DNA of 64,000 nucleotides. It comes from Paenibacillus etheri. Its GTDB lineage: Bacteria; Bacillota; Bacilli; Paenibacillales; Paenibacillaceae. The stretch covers positions 393,286 to 457,285 of the forward strand of contig NZ_LCZJ02000019.1 in the NCBI RefSeq assembly GCF_001012825.1. The letters are read 5' to 3'. The position numbers and the translations under genes were made by a program. Of the stretch, positions 54,103 through 64,000 are shown piece by piece (within the stretch, counting starts at the first letter, position 1; the number at the start of each line of letters is the position of its first letter). The notes under the pieces are model-generated. The model saw only the letters and a program-made list of their open reading frames with translations. It had not been told where the DNA came from and ran no database searches.

Positions 54103-55998
54103 ATCGAGTAGGAGGGGGCGGCGAGCCCCCGGCCTCTCACACCACCGTACGTACCGTTCGGTATACGGCGGTTCATGAAATATTCCGTAAGGAGTTGTAT
54201 CTGTCCAATACACTCTTTAATCCATTGGATTCCCAATATTGGTTATTCAATGCACGTTGCAGAATTGGACTCCCTGCAATTCGCCAGTACCCTTTCCGAG
54301 TATTTCCCCACTCATATGCTATGTCCTTAGGCACGCCTAAAGATATAAGCCTTTTGACTTTGGTTCTCGGGTTCTTCCATTGCTTCCAGAGACACATTCG
54401 CAATCTCCTTCGAATCCACATATCCATCCTTTTAAAGACACTTGGCGTATCCGCCAGCGAAAAATATCCCTGCCATCCCATCAAGTATCGATTGAGCTCC
54501 TGGATTCTCTCTTCCATTCGCATCGCTTTCTTCCGGGACGTGATCTCCCGAATTCGAGTTTTCGCTCTCTGCAAGGACTGCTTCGCTATCCTCACCTTCG
54601 GCTCTTTATCGTGACTAAAGCTAAACCCAAGAAATTTTCGTCTCCATGGGCGGTCCACCGCATTCTTCGCTTGGTTCACCTTTAGTTTTAGTCTTGTCTC
54701 AATGAATACAGTGATGGATGCCTTCACTCGCTCTCCTGCTCTTGGTGTTTTCACATAGATGTTACAGTCGTCCGCATAACGAACGAAGCGGTGTCCACGT
54801 TTCTCGAGTTCCTTGTCGAGCTCGTCCAACACGATGTTAGATAATAACGGACTGAGTGGACCTCCTTGCGGTGTCCCTTCTGTTGTCGGTTTTACTAACC
54901 CGTTCTCCATCACTCCTGACTGAAGATATTTTCGAATCAGCAGGAGAACTTTCTTGTCCTTCACTTTAGCCGAAATCTTCATCATCAGTCGGTCATGGTT
55001 GACGCGATCAAAGAATTTCTCCAAGTCCAGGTCAACGACGTATCGATAGCCTTCTTTCATGAATTCTCTAGCTTTCCTTACCGCCTCATGTCCTCGCCTT
55101 CTCGGACGAAATCCATAAGTGTGGTCAGAAAACTCTGGATCAAACAATGGGGTTAGTACCTGAACGATTGCTTGTTGAATCATTCGGTCTGTCACGGTAG
55201 GTATTCCTAATAACCTAACGCCTCCGCCACCGGGTTTCGGGATTTCGACTCGACGCACGGGGCTCGGTTCATAGGTTCCTTCTTCTATCGCTTGTCGCAA
55301 GGTTTGCCAGTTTTGTACGATGTGTTCTCGTAAGGATTTTACGGACATCCCATCTACGCCATGACTTCCTTTATTCGCTTCAACACGCTTTAAGGCTTGC
55401 AGAAGATTTTCCCGTGACAACAGTTGCTCCAACATTTTTTTTTACCTCTCTTTACGTGATTTGTATCTTCCTCTTGTGCCAGAGATGAATTCTGCCCTGC
55501 TGAAGCTCCCCCACGGGATTCACCGTTTCCTTCTTCAGTCAGGTCCTTTCGGATTTTTTTTCTGCTTTCATTACTCATCTTGAACGCCTGGATGTACAAA
55601 TACCTATTTCATGTTCAGCCCTTCCGCAGCTGTTGCAACAGCTTGCGTACTATGGCGTCTGCTGACTTCTGTGCGTTCAGCCTGCTCTCACAAGCAGGGT
55701 TACGAAGTGGCTTCGCCTACCGCACAGATCTCCCCAGGTAAGGACGCTATCTTCCTCTCCATCTATCTGCTTCATTTACTCTCGTATGCCTTTGACAGTA
55801 TGGACTTTGGTTTGTTATGCAACCTCATCCAGCCTACGTTAGCCTTGTATGAAGTTCGTGTTCCTCAGACCGGAGATTTGCCGCCGGCTTCCTTCAGATT
55901 CCACCTCACAGTGGACACCCTTGCCTTAGACTAATGGCTACTACTGCCTTCGCCATTCGGGACTTCAACCCTATAGATAGCGCCCATGCTGGGCGCAC
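54103..55998 (-). mobile_element. Group II (class C-type) intron
   Basis: On the minus strand the element begins GTGCGCCCAGCATGGGCGC at 55998, matching the GUGYG 5' consensus. Domain I sequence with GTTGAAGTCCCGAATGGCG follows, then the reverse transcriptase, then a domain V-like GAACCGCCGTATACCGAACG with a complementary GGTACGTACGGTGG. Last come a domain VI hairpin (GGGGGCTCGCCGCCCCC) and the end CTACTCGAT near 54103. About 1.9 kb is typical of class C. It starts just after the T-run of the bioY terminator, the preferred class C target. The 3' boundary is uncertain by a few bases. Confidence 0.85.
54173..55435 (-). CDS. ltrA: Group II intron reverse transcriptase/maturase
   Basis: 420 residues. 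RT motifs are complete: VRRVEIPKPGGGGVRLLGIP, HTYGFRPRRRGHEAV, YRYVVDLDLEKFFDRVNHD, TPQGGPLSPLLSNIVLDEL and the catalytic YADD in FVRYADDCNIYV. A maturase (X) domain follows at the C-terminus. There is no endonuclease domain, as usual in class C. The N-terminus starts MLEQLLSRENLLQALKRVEA directly after an A9 tract. An upstream frame ending in SRGGASAGQNSSLAQEED and KRGKKK would be joined by one extra A. The product promotes splicing and retrotransposition. Confidence 0.92.
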   Translation of the reverse strand: MLEQLLSRENLLQALKRVEANKGSHGVDGMSVKSLREHIVQNWQTLRQAIEEGTYEPSPVRRVEIPKPGGGGVRLLGIPTVTDRMIQQAIVQVLTPLFDPEFSDHTYGFRPRRRGHEAVRKAREFMKEGYRYVVDLDLEKFFDRVNHDRLMMKISAKVKDKKVLLLIRKYLQSGVMENGLVKPTTEGTPQGGPLSPLLSNIVLDELDKELEKRGHRFVRYADDCNIYVKTPRAGERVKASITVFIETRLKLKVNQAKNAVDRPWRRKFLGFSFSHDKEPKVRIAKQSLQRAKTRIREITSRKKAMRMEERIQELNRYLMGWQGYFSLADTPSVFKRMDMWIRRRLRMCLWKQWKNPRTKVKRLISLGVPKDIAYEWGNTRKGYWRIAGSPILQRALNNQYWESNGLKSVLDRYNSLRNIS

Positions 55999-56000
55999 AT

Positions 56001-56031
56001 AAAAAAACTCGGGTTTCATTTACCCGAGTTT
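56001..56031 (-). terminator. bioY terminator, target of the intron
   Basis: AAACTCGGGT and ACCCGAGTTT form a 10-bp stem with a seven-base loop. On the minus strand the T-run TTTTTTTAT ends at 55999 and the intron begins with the next base. Confidence 0.85.
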
Positions 56032-56059
56032 CAAGAAAAAAAATATTCAAATTTTCATA

Positions 56060-56626
56060 TCACATCTGCGCTTTTTCTTCAATAGGGCTGATTGGTTTAA
56101 GCTGCATCGTTATGACGGCTGCAATAACGGCTTTGATGATGTCTCCCGGAAGAAAGGCCAATGCTCCGACAAGACCAGCCCAGATCGATGTATTGGTTAT
56201 CAATGCCATGATAGGGGCGCCAATCAGACTCACTAGTAATACACCAAAGATCAAGTTGATCGTTATCAGCTTCCAAGTTCGGACCTTCGACCAGATTTTT
56301 TCAGAATACCAGCCGATAAGACCGGCCGCGATCGGGAAGCTAAATATGTATCCTGCAGAAGGACCAATGAGCACCGCGATTCCGCCGCGACCACCAGTCA
56401 GTACAGGCAGTCCAATGGCTACCAGAATGATGAAAATGACTAGACTGAGCGCGCCCATCCGTTTCCCCAGAAAACTTCCAGCTAACATGACGCCAAGCGT
56501 CTGGGCAGTGATCGGAACGGGGATGAAGCCAAGGGGGATGGGTGGAATCATGCCCAGCACCGCAATAAGTGCTGCGAATAATGCAGCATAAATAAGTTCT
56601 TTTGTCTTCAAAAAATTGACCTCCAT
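56060..56626 (-). CDS. bioY: Biotin transporter BioY
   Basis: 188 residues with six membrane helices. ECF S-component features are IPVPITAQTLGVMLAGSFLG near the N-terminus, VAIGLPVLTGGRGGIAVLIG with PSAGYIFSFP in the middle (the biotin-binding region), and a C-terminal FLPGDIIKAVIAAVITMQL. It captures biotin and works with an ECF energizing module or alone. Its promoter carries a BirA operator and birA is divergent, giving a closed regulatory pair. The start ATG 56626 has a GGAGG site (CCTCC in plus sense). Confidence 0.93.
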   Translation of the reverse strand: MEVNFLKTKELIYAALFAALIAVLGMIPPIPLGFIPVPITAQTLGVMLAGSFLGKRMGALSLVIFIILVAIGLPVLTGGRGGIAVLIGPSAGYIFSFPIAAGLIGWYSEKIWSKVRTWKLITINLIFGVLLVSLIGAPIMALITNTSIWAGLVGALAFLPGDIIKAVIAAVITMQLKPISPIEEKAQM

Positions 56627-56675
56627 TGGATATAAATGATTGTATTCTGGTTAGTAGATACGTCCAGTAAGCTGA

Positions 56676-56733
56676 ATTATAATAGAGATATCTTCTATTG
56701 TAAACCACAATATTATTCTTGGTTTACAATAGA
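56676..56733 (-). promoter_or_regulatory. bioY promoter and BirA operator
   Basis: TCTATTGTAAACC (56694-56706) and GGTTTACAATAGA (56721-56733) are perfect 13-bp arms separated by 14 bases, the Bacillus BirA-site arrangement. On the minus strand TTTACA (56699-56704), 17 bases, TATAAT (56676-56681) form the promoter, so one operator arm covers the -35 box. Confidence 0.88.
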
Positions 56734-56858
56734 ATGAAATACCAAGCTTGAGTTTTTCCAGTTGTTATATAGAATTAGAGTATTCAGTCGCAATCGTTGG
56801 ATGTTAATATATTCGATGGGTTTTGGTCGGAGAGTGATACTTTTGGAGGTTTAAGTTC

Positions 56859-57836
56859 ATGACAGTAAAAGAACATATTCTTGCCTTGCTCGACAGTAAT
56901 AAGGGTGAATATTTTTCCGGCGAGGAAATAGCCGTTCAGTTATCCGTGACGCGCAGCGCTGTCTGGAAAGCCATAAAATCGTTACAGACAGACGGATATT
57001 CCATACAAGCTGTAACCAATAAAGGATATTCCATGTCACCTCAAACAGATATCTTATCTGCCAGTGCAATTTCAAAATATCTGGATACCCAGGGGCAAAA
57101 GTTACGTGTAGAAGTCTTTAAGACACTAGCTTCAACGAATGAAGCTGTAAAAAGCCTTGCTTCAAGTGGAGAAGCTGAAGGTAAGGTGATCCTCTCGGAA
57201 GAACAGACCGCTGGCCGCGGGAGAATGGGCCGAAAATTCTTTTCTCCGCCGGGAACGGGGATCTATATGAGTATCCTGCTGCGTCCCAAGTTGTCAGCAA
57301 CAGATTCCGCTCTGCTAACCACTTGCGCAGCTGTTGCTGTTGCCCTTTCTATCGAAAGCGTATCCGGTAATGAAACACAGATTAAATGGGTTAATGACGT
57401 TTTCATGGAAGGTAAAAAAGTGTGCGGGATCCTTACCGAAGCATCCGTGTCACTGGAAAACGGCTGGCTTGATTATGCTGTTCTCGGCATTGGTATCAAT
57501 GTAGCGTTACCTTCCCAAGGCTTTCCCAACGATCTTACCGAAATTGCTACATCTGTAATTTCTGAAAACAATTCTTATGGTGATCTCCGCAACCGACTGG
57601 TAGCAGAAGTGCTAAACCATTTCATGGGATTTTATGAGCATTTAACGGACAGATTGTTTCTTTCCGAATATAGAAAACGGTTGATTTCACTTGGCAAACC
57701 CGTGACAGTGATAAAGAATAATGAACAACTTAAGGCAACAGCCATTGATATCGATAACGATTGCCATTTGAAAGTCAGATATGAAAATGGTGACGAGGAA
57801 TATCTTTCAAGCGGAGAAGTCAGCATTAAAATTTAG
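56859..57836 (+). CDS. birA: Bifunctional biotin-protein ligase/biotin repressor BirA
   Basis: 325 residues. The N-terminal winged helix (residues 1-60: FSGEEIAVQLSVTRSAVWKA, IQAVTNKGYSM) makes it a group II BirA. The catalytic domain has GRGRMGRKFFSP (the biotinyl-AMP-binding loop), KWVNDVFMEGKKVCGIL and GIGINV. The SH3-like C-terminal domain ends GDEEYLSSGEVSIKI. It loads biotin on carboxylases and represses bioY when biotin is plentiful. GGAGG lies ten bases before ATG 56859. Divergent from bioY; a terminator follows. Confidence 0.95.
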   Translation: MTVKEHILALLDSNKGEYFSGEEIAVQLSVTRSAVWKAIKSLQTDGYSIQAVTNKGYSMSPQTDILSASAISKYLDTQGQKLRVEVFKTLASTNEAVKSLASSGEAEGKVILSEEQTAGRGRMGRKFFSPPGTGIYMSILLRPKLSATDSALLTTCAAVAVALSIESVSGNETQIKWVNDVFMEGKKVCGILTEASVSLENGWLDYAVLGIGINVALPSQGFPNDLTEIATSVISENNSYGDLRNRLVAEVLNHFMGFYEHLTDRLFLSEYRKRLISLGKPVTVIKNNEQLKATAIDIDNDCHLKVRYENGDEEYLSSGEVSIKI

Positions 57837-57843
57837 CTCAATA

Positions 57844-57878
57844 ACAAAAGGTGCCTAGCAATGGCTAGACACCTTTTG
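57844..57878. terminator. Bidirectional terminator between birA and the ABC gene
   Basis: ACAAAAGGTG-CTAGC and GCTAG-CACCTTTTGT pair around AATG with a C/A mismatch. It lies between convergent genes. Confidence 0.8.
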
Positions 57879-57908
57879 TATTCAAATAAAATGTTCATTC
57901 AGCGTATC

Positions 57909-58691
57909 CTACTTATCACCGGCAAGTGTAAGCCACTTGCGATTGTGATGCTCCTGGACTTCTACGGGGGTATCGAAGAAATCGCTCAACACATCCGCCT
58001 GCAAGCAGTTTTCCGTCTCATCCCCTTTGTAGATTTCGCCGTTCTTCACTAACAGCGTATGTGTGAAGCATGGCGTTATCTCTTCGATATGATGCGATAC
58101 ATACAGTAAAGTTGGTCCGCCGGGTTGCTTCGTAATCTTCTCGATCATTTGCAGCAGCTGTTCTCGGGCAAAAATATCGAGTCCTGTGCATGGCTCATCA
58201 AGGATCAATAGATCTGGATTGGCCATAAGTGCGCGTGCAATGAGAACTTTCTGACGCTGACCTTGCGACAAGGTATCGTATGTACGAGCGGCTAAGGATG
58301 AGCAGTCTAGAAATCCCATCAACTCTTCGGCTTGCTTTTGATCCTCTTCATTCGTCTTGTCATATAAACCGATGGTCGCGAATTTTCCGCTGAGGACGAT
58401 AGTCAGTGCAGTCTGATGACCGTATAACTTCTGCTGTAGGGAGGTGCTGACCCAACCGATTCGTTTACGTAGCTCCCTAAGATCCACATCGCCGAAGCGA
58501 TGGTCTAGCACTTCGACTTGCCCAGTCGTCGGCCATATATAACCGTTCACTACGTTTAGCATTGTCGTCTTGCCTGATCCATTTAGTCCGACGATACACC
58601 AGTGTTGTCCTTGCTTCACTTCCCAATTCATATCGCGCAAGATCATGGTTGTATCACGTTGCCATGATACATTTTGGAGTGATATAATCAT
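57909..58691 (-). CDS. ABC transporter ATP-binding protein (YlmA/ModF-like)
   Basis: 260 residues, a single nucleotide-binding domain. Walker A is VGLNGSGKTTMLNVVNG, the Q-loop is WVSTSLQQKLYG, the signature reads LSQGQRQKVLIARAL, Walker B DLLILDEPCTGLD and the H-loop YVSHH. The layout with ILRDMNWEVKQGQHWCIVG and the EEITPCFTHTLLVKNG tail is that of B. subtilis YlmA and half of ModF. No permease is encoded beside it, so it may be a non-transport ABC protein. Monocistronic. Confidence 0.85.
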   Translation of the reverse strand: MIISLQNVSWQRDTTMILRDMNWEVKQGQHWCIVGLNGSGKTTMLNVVNGYIWPTTGQVEVLDHRFGDVDLRELRKRIGWVSTSLQQKLYGHQTALTIVLSGKFATIGLYDKTNEEDQKQAEELMGFLDCSSLAARTYDTLSQGQRQKVLIARALMANPDLLILDEPCTGLDIFAREQLLQMIEKITKQPGGPTLLYVSHHIEEITPCFTHTLLVKNGEIYKGDETENCLQADVLSDFFDTPVEVQEHHNRKWLTLAGDK

Positions 58692-58739
58692 GCCCCAATT
58701 CCCCCTCCTTATGAATGTCTAAATTGAACTTAAAGCTCA

Positions 58740-59160
58740 GAAAGAAGCTATATCTCTAGTATCCAAATGTTTTCGCATGTTGAATAAATCAGTGTCATCA
58801 TGTCGTAGAGCCGCTAATCTTACGATTTCTAATTCAATCATTTTTCGAGCTTCGAAGACCTCGATCAATTCTGCACGATGTAAACAATGGGTAAGTGGTT
58901 CTTGAATAATAGGACAGGATTTTAAGTAAGTTCCAAACCCCTACCTTTTCTCCAATAGTCCAGCATGAACTAACACACGGACTGCTTCTCTTATCGTTGA
59001 TCGCCCTACATTGAATAATTGCATTAATTCAGGTTCTGGAGGTAATTTGTCTCCTGGTGAGATTATCCCTGTTGAAATTTTTTGTTGTATTTGATTCACA
59101 ACATCGTCCACTAACTTAGTGGATTGAACGGGGCGGAACGATCCCTTTTCAAACATCTGA
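58740..59160 (-). pseudogene. GntR/FadR-family regulator, frameshifted and truncated
   Basis: The minus strand from about 59155 encodes a GntR winged helix: MFEKGSFRPVQSTKLVDDVV, KISTGIISPGDKLPPEPELM and NVGRSTIREAVRVLVHAGLL, stopping after LEKR near 58941. In the next frame the FCD-type effector domain continues as IIQEPLTHCLHRAELIEVFE and ARKMIELEIVRLAALRHDD but ends after some 60 codons. Thus one frameshift plus loss of the C-terminal half. A related regulator gene is not nearby. Confidence 0.7.
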
Positions 59161-59243
59161 TCATCTCCACTTTTTTGCAGAATAACATGATATTCTTTAC
59201 TTAACAAGTGAGAATTTAAAGTTTTAGATGTCAGATAAGGGAT

Positions 59244-59274
59244 GAAAAAAACAGCTAATCATTTTGATTAGCTG
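59244..59274 (-). terminator. Terminator of the VOC gene
   Basis: CAGCTAATCA and TGATTAGCTG form a 10-bp stem with a three-base loop, followed on the minus strand by TTTTTTTC. It lies 49 bases past the stop at 59323. Confidence 0.8.
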
Positions 59275-59322
59275 CTGATGTATCTTATTAAACTATAGCC
59301 CTCTTACATGTTTCACTTTATT

Positions 59323-59700
59323 TTATTGACCTTTTTCCATTACAGCAAAGTAGTTGTTTTCACTGTCTGCGAAATTGAAAACTCTTCCACCGGGAATTTC
59401 TACAATATCGCCTACCGTAACATTTTTGTCTTTCAATTCACGATTCAATTGATCAAAGTTATCCGAAAAGAACATTAAAGAAGGTGTTCCGAGATTCATT
59501 TCAGGATTCATTTGGGCTACGAGCTCTTTATTGTGAAGAACAATGCTAGTGGCTGCACCTTTAGGAGCAACCTCGATAAATCTCATTGGGCCATTAGTTT
59601 CGTCCAAAATCACCTCAAACCCTAGCTTTTCTGTCCAGAAATCTTTAGCTTCTTCTTGATTATTCACATATAACATAATCTGTCCAATTTTATTAATCAT
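59323..59700 (-). CDS. VOC superfamily (glyoxalase/bleomycin-resistance-like) protein
   Basis: 125 residues with two beta-alpha-beta-beta-beta modules: IGQIMLYVNNQEEAKDFWTE, LGFEVILDE, TPSLMFFSDNFDQLNRELKD and GGRVFNFADSENNYFAVME. The metal-site His of the first module seems replaced by Gln (GQIMLY) while Glu near the C-terminus is kept. It is small, cytosolic and single-gene. The substrate is unknown; resistance or glyoxalase activity cannot be claimed. Confidence 0.85.
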   Translation of the reverse strand: MINKIGQIMLYVNNQEEAKDFWTEKLGFEVILDETNGPMRFIEVAPKGAATSIVLHNKELVAQMNPEMNLGTPSLMFFSDNFDQLNRELKDKNVTVGDIVEIPGGRVFNFADSENNYFAVMEKGQ

Positions 59701-59926
59701 AATTTATACTCTCCTTAGTCGGATTATTTACTGCTTTTAAAATATACCTCATTGCGAATATTCACGTCAAGGAATATTGATTGAACTTCTCTTTGTAAAA
59801 TTCAAGATGCCATTGTCTCCGGAGGTTGTACATATCCCCATATTATTTACTTTCTTTTCCTACATTAAACCGAATTTCAGATAAGTGAAAGAGAACATAG
59901 ATAATTATTTTTATTTTTAAATACCT

Positions 59927-62551
<2,625 letters not shown>

Positions 62552-62575
62552 CTAACCATTAAAATGAGAAAAAAT

Positions 62576-62604
62576 TTGACAAGAGTTTAGCTGCATGGTA
62601 TATT
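62576..62604 (+). promoter_or_regulatory. Consensus sigma-A promoter on the plus strand
   Basis: TTGACA (62576-62581), 17 bases, TATATT (62599-62604). It points away from the rph-like gene, with no ORF before the terminator at 62692-62725. Confidence 0.65.
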
Positions 62605-62610
62605 ATAAAT

Positions 62611-62725
62611 ATAGAATGCATTATCTATGCCTTTATATTTTTTCGTAGTCGTGATCCGATTATATCATCGTGTCTTTTTATATGCAATATAAAAGAACCT
62701 GAGAAACTACTCAGGTTCTTTTTTT
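62611..62725 (+). ncRNA. Candidate small RNA
   Basis: A strong promoter (start expected near 62611) and a strong terminator (62692-62725) delimit about 115 bases without a usable ORF. The first 80 bases are U/A-rich and have little evident structure beyond the terminator stem. It could be a regulatory RNA, possibly acting on the divergent rph-like message or elsewhere. Alternatively it may be an idle promoter. There is no match to a known RNA family that I can recognise. Confidence 0.4.
62692..62725. terminator. Bidirectional terminator
   Basis: AAAGAACCTGAG and CTCAGGTTCTTT make a 12-bp stem with a six-base loop. T-run on the plus strand and A-run before it, so it can end both the candidate RNA and the minus-strand secreted-protein gene at 62772. 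Confidence 0.85.
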
Positions 62726-62771
62726 GTTTACCGCTATGATTTATTATTCAAAAACCACAGTTCGAACTTAA

Positions 62772-64000
62772 TTACATCCCGTAGACTTCAAACTCATAGA
62801 TTCGTGCTGCTGTATCGGCACCTTGCGTGGGCTTAAGAGTTATTAATTTTACATAACGAGCTTTCACCAACGCAATTGCGTCTGTCGACTCAGCTGCCGA
62901 GTTTCCTTGCACATTTACGACATCCGTCCAGTTCGTTCCGTCGTTGCTCACCTGAATGGTATAATCGCTAGTATTAAAGCCAGACCATTCTCCTCCACTC
63001 TCAGCATGCTTGATGATAAAAGTGCTGATTTGATGCTCGGCTCCTAGATCGACTTGTAGCCAATGAGGCAGATTTCCAAGTGCACACCATTTGCTATTAT
63101 CCGTCACTTTACCGTCAACGGCATTTGGTGCGCCCTCCTTGTCACCGCATGCATGATCGGCTGTTGCAGTTTTGCCAAGTGCTAAATTCTTCACCGCACC
63201 AGCTTCCTTGCTTACTGTTATGAGTGCCTGTTTCGTAATTGTGTCCTGCCCCGAGCTGTTAGTTGCAGTCAGTGTCACGCTATACACGCCTTCCTGATTG
63301 AACGTAACAGACGGGTTCTTCGAGGTGCTAACAGCTGGGCTTCCGCTTTCGAAGTTCCATGACCATCCTTCTGTCACTTCTGTCGACAGGTCAGTGAAGT
63401 TTACGCTCTCCCCTGGTGCCACTAGGGTCCGATCGGCCTTGAATCCTGCAATTGGCTTCGGATAAGCCGGCCAGCTAATCTTCACGCTGGAGAACTGACC
63501 TTGCTCGTATCTTCCATTAATCGCTACGACCTTCAATTCTGTGACCGTTTCCTTGTCTATTCTTCTCATCTCAGGAACGTAGAACACATGATTTGTTGTT
63601 GCACCCATTAGCACTTCACTGCCATCTGGCAGTACACGATAGATTTCGTATTGCTTCACCTGTTGATCAAGCTGCTTCCACTGTAATCTAGCATCTCCAT
63701 AAATTCCATTACGGAAATCGGATTGAGTAACCTTAAGTTCGCGAACCGCCGACAGCGGTTTAATGGACTCATTGGTATTTTGGATAGAGAGCTGGCCAAT
63801 TTGAATGTTGTAATTCTTAATCGTGTCCTTTGTATCAAAGTATAGTGACACCGCAACAATACGTTTCCCTTTGTATGGGGTTAAATTCAATATTTCGGTA
63901 GTCCAGCCTGACGAGGCTTTATCCTTCACGTTAAGGAAGACAAATTGGTCGGGATGGTCTGCGAAAGCAAGACCAACCTTCAGGCCTGGCTTGTTCTGTG
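62772..64000 (-). CDS. Large secreted protein, C-terminal part (GH85 endo-beta-N-acetylglucosaminidase-like)
   Basis: Open to the window end, so the N-terminal part is missing. The visible 409 residues comprise the end of a galactose-binding-like domain (KPGLKVGLAFADHPDQFVFL, WTTEILNLTPYKGKRIVAVS), then a Fn3-like module (VRELKVTQSDFRNGIYGDAR, YEIYRVLPDGSEVL). A PKD domain follows (FKADRTLVAPGESVNFTDLS, WSWNFESGSPAVSTSKNP) and last an F5/8 type C carbohydrate-binding module (DKEGAPNAVDGKVTDNSKWC, LPHWLQVDLGAEHQISTFII). This modular tail is typical of secreted GH85 EndoD-type enzymes of Paenibacillus. The catalytic domain is not seen, so the enzyme class is a guess. Confidence 0.6.
   Translation of the reverse strand, partial: QNKPGLKVGLAFADHPDQFVFLNVKDKASSGWTTEILNLTPYKGKRIVAVSLYFDTKDTIKNYNIQIGQLSIQNTNESIKPLSAVRELKVTQSDFRNGIYGDARLQWKQLDQQVKQYEIYRVLPDGSEVLMGATTNHVFYVPEMRRIDKETVTELKVVAINGRYEQGQFSSVKISWPAYPKPIAGFKADRTLVAPGESVNFTDLSTEVTEGWSWNFESGSPAVSTSKNPSVTFNQEGVYSVTLTATNSSGQDTITKQALITVSKEAGAVKNLALGKTATADHACGDKEGAPNAVDGKVTDNSKWCALGNLPHWLQVDLGAEHQISTFIIKHAESGGEWSGFNTSDYTIQVSNDGTNWTDVVNVQGNSAAESTDAIALVKARYVKLITLKPTQGADTAARIYEFEVYGM

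Noticed and set aside
55611-55934. 107-codon plus-strand frame in the intron
   Set aside because: It is antisense to the structured 5' part of the group II intron.

Overview
The window looks like chromosomal DNA of a spore-former-type Firmicute, most likely a Paenibacillus or close relative. Pointers are moderate GC, strong AGGAGG-type ribosome binding sites, short intergenic spaces with rho-independent terminators, a cydA-cydB-cydD-cydC operon, a TreP/TreA/TreR cluster with TreR palindromes, BioY/BirA with a Bacillus-type BirA operator, a CsoR-type copper regulator and large secreted multidomain proteins. The assignment is inferred from gene families; no search was run.

Layout. 1-3.9 kb: end of an M28 peptidase gene, a histidine phosphatase, a dead Gfo/Idh oxidoreductase, then a MetX-like alpha/beta hydrolase and a DUF1097 membrane protein. 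3.9-7.1 kb: dihydroxyacetone control genes dhaS-dhaQ, divergent from a dhaK that is cut before its catalytic histidine and joined to a fragment of an FtsX-type permease. 7.4-11.8 kb: an operon for an HscC-type Hsp70, a large membrane J-domain/TPR protein and a DUF1266 protein. 11.9-16 kb: a stretch of decayed genes (MerR, tRNA-like 3' part, IS110 transposase, tyrosine recombinase, a frameshifted unknown) around one intact amidohydrolase. 16.1-22.4 kb: cytochrome bd and its ABC exporter. 22.6-32.8 kb: acetyltransferase, membrane M28-like protein, TetR regulator, lipase-like hydrolase, a 1097-residue secreted protein, a YfbM protein and a dead cytosine deaminase. 33-39.5 kb: an iron island with three Fur-like boxes, two binding lipoproteins, two AraC regulators, a flavin monooxygenase and a ferredoxin/flavodoxin reductase. 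39.6-43.9 kb: small proteins, glutaredoxin, and a copper group (lipoprotein, CsoR, MFS pump) with repeated GC-tract operators. 44-49 kb: trehalose operon. 49-54 kb: nucleoside/purine uptake and a DeoD-like phosphorylase under a Mga-type regulator. 54.1-56 kb: a group IIC intron inserted just behind the bioY terminator. 56-64 kb: bioY, birA, an ABC ATPase, a broken GntR gene, a VOC protein, a rifampin-phosphotransferase-type enzyme, a possible small RNA, and the 3' end of a large secreted (GH85-like) protein.

Most notable points. (1) An inverted repeat resembling the DhaS operator, overlapping a -35 box, occurs both before dhaK and before the MetX-like/DUF1097 pair, which would put that uncharacterised pair in the dihydroxyacetone regulon. 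(2) The Hsp70-J-DUF1266 operon mirrors the little-studied ybeR/djlB/djlC/hscC locus of E. coli. (3) An AraC regulator reads in frame through a near-perfect Fur box into a siderophore-binding lipoprotein. (4) A Fur-type operon couples an NtaA/SnaA-type monooxygenase with a reductase and a binding protein. (5) The DeoD-like enzyme appears to lack both residues that catalyse 6-oxopurine phosphorolysis in E. coli. (6) A textbook promoter and terminator delimit a roughly 115-nt transcript with no ORF in front of the rph-like gene.
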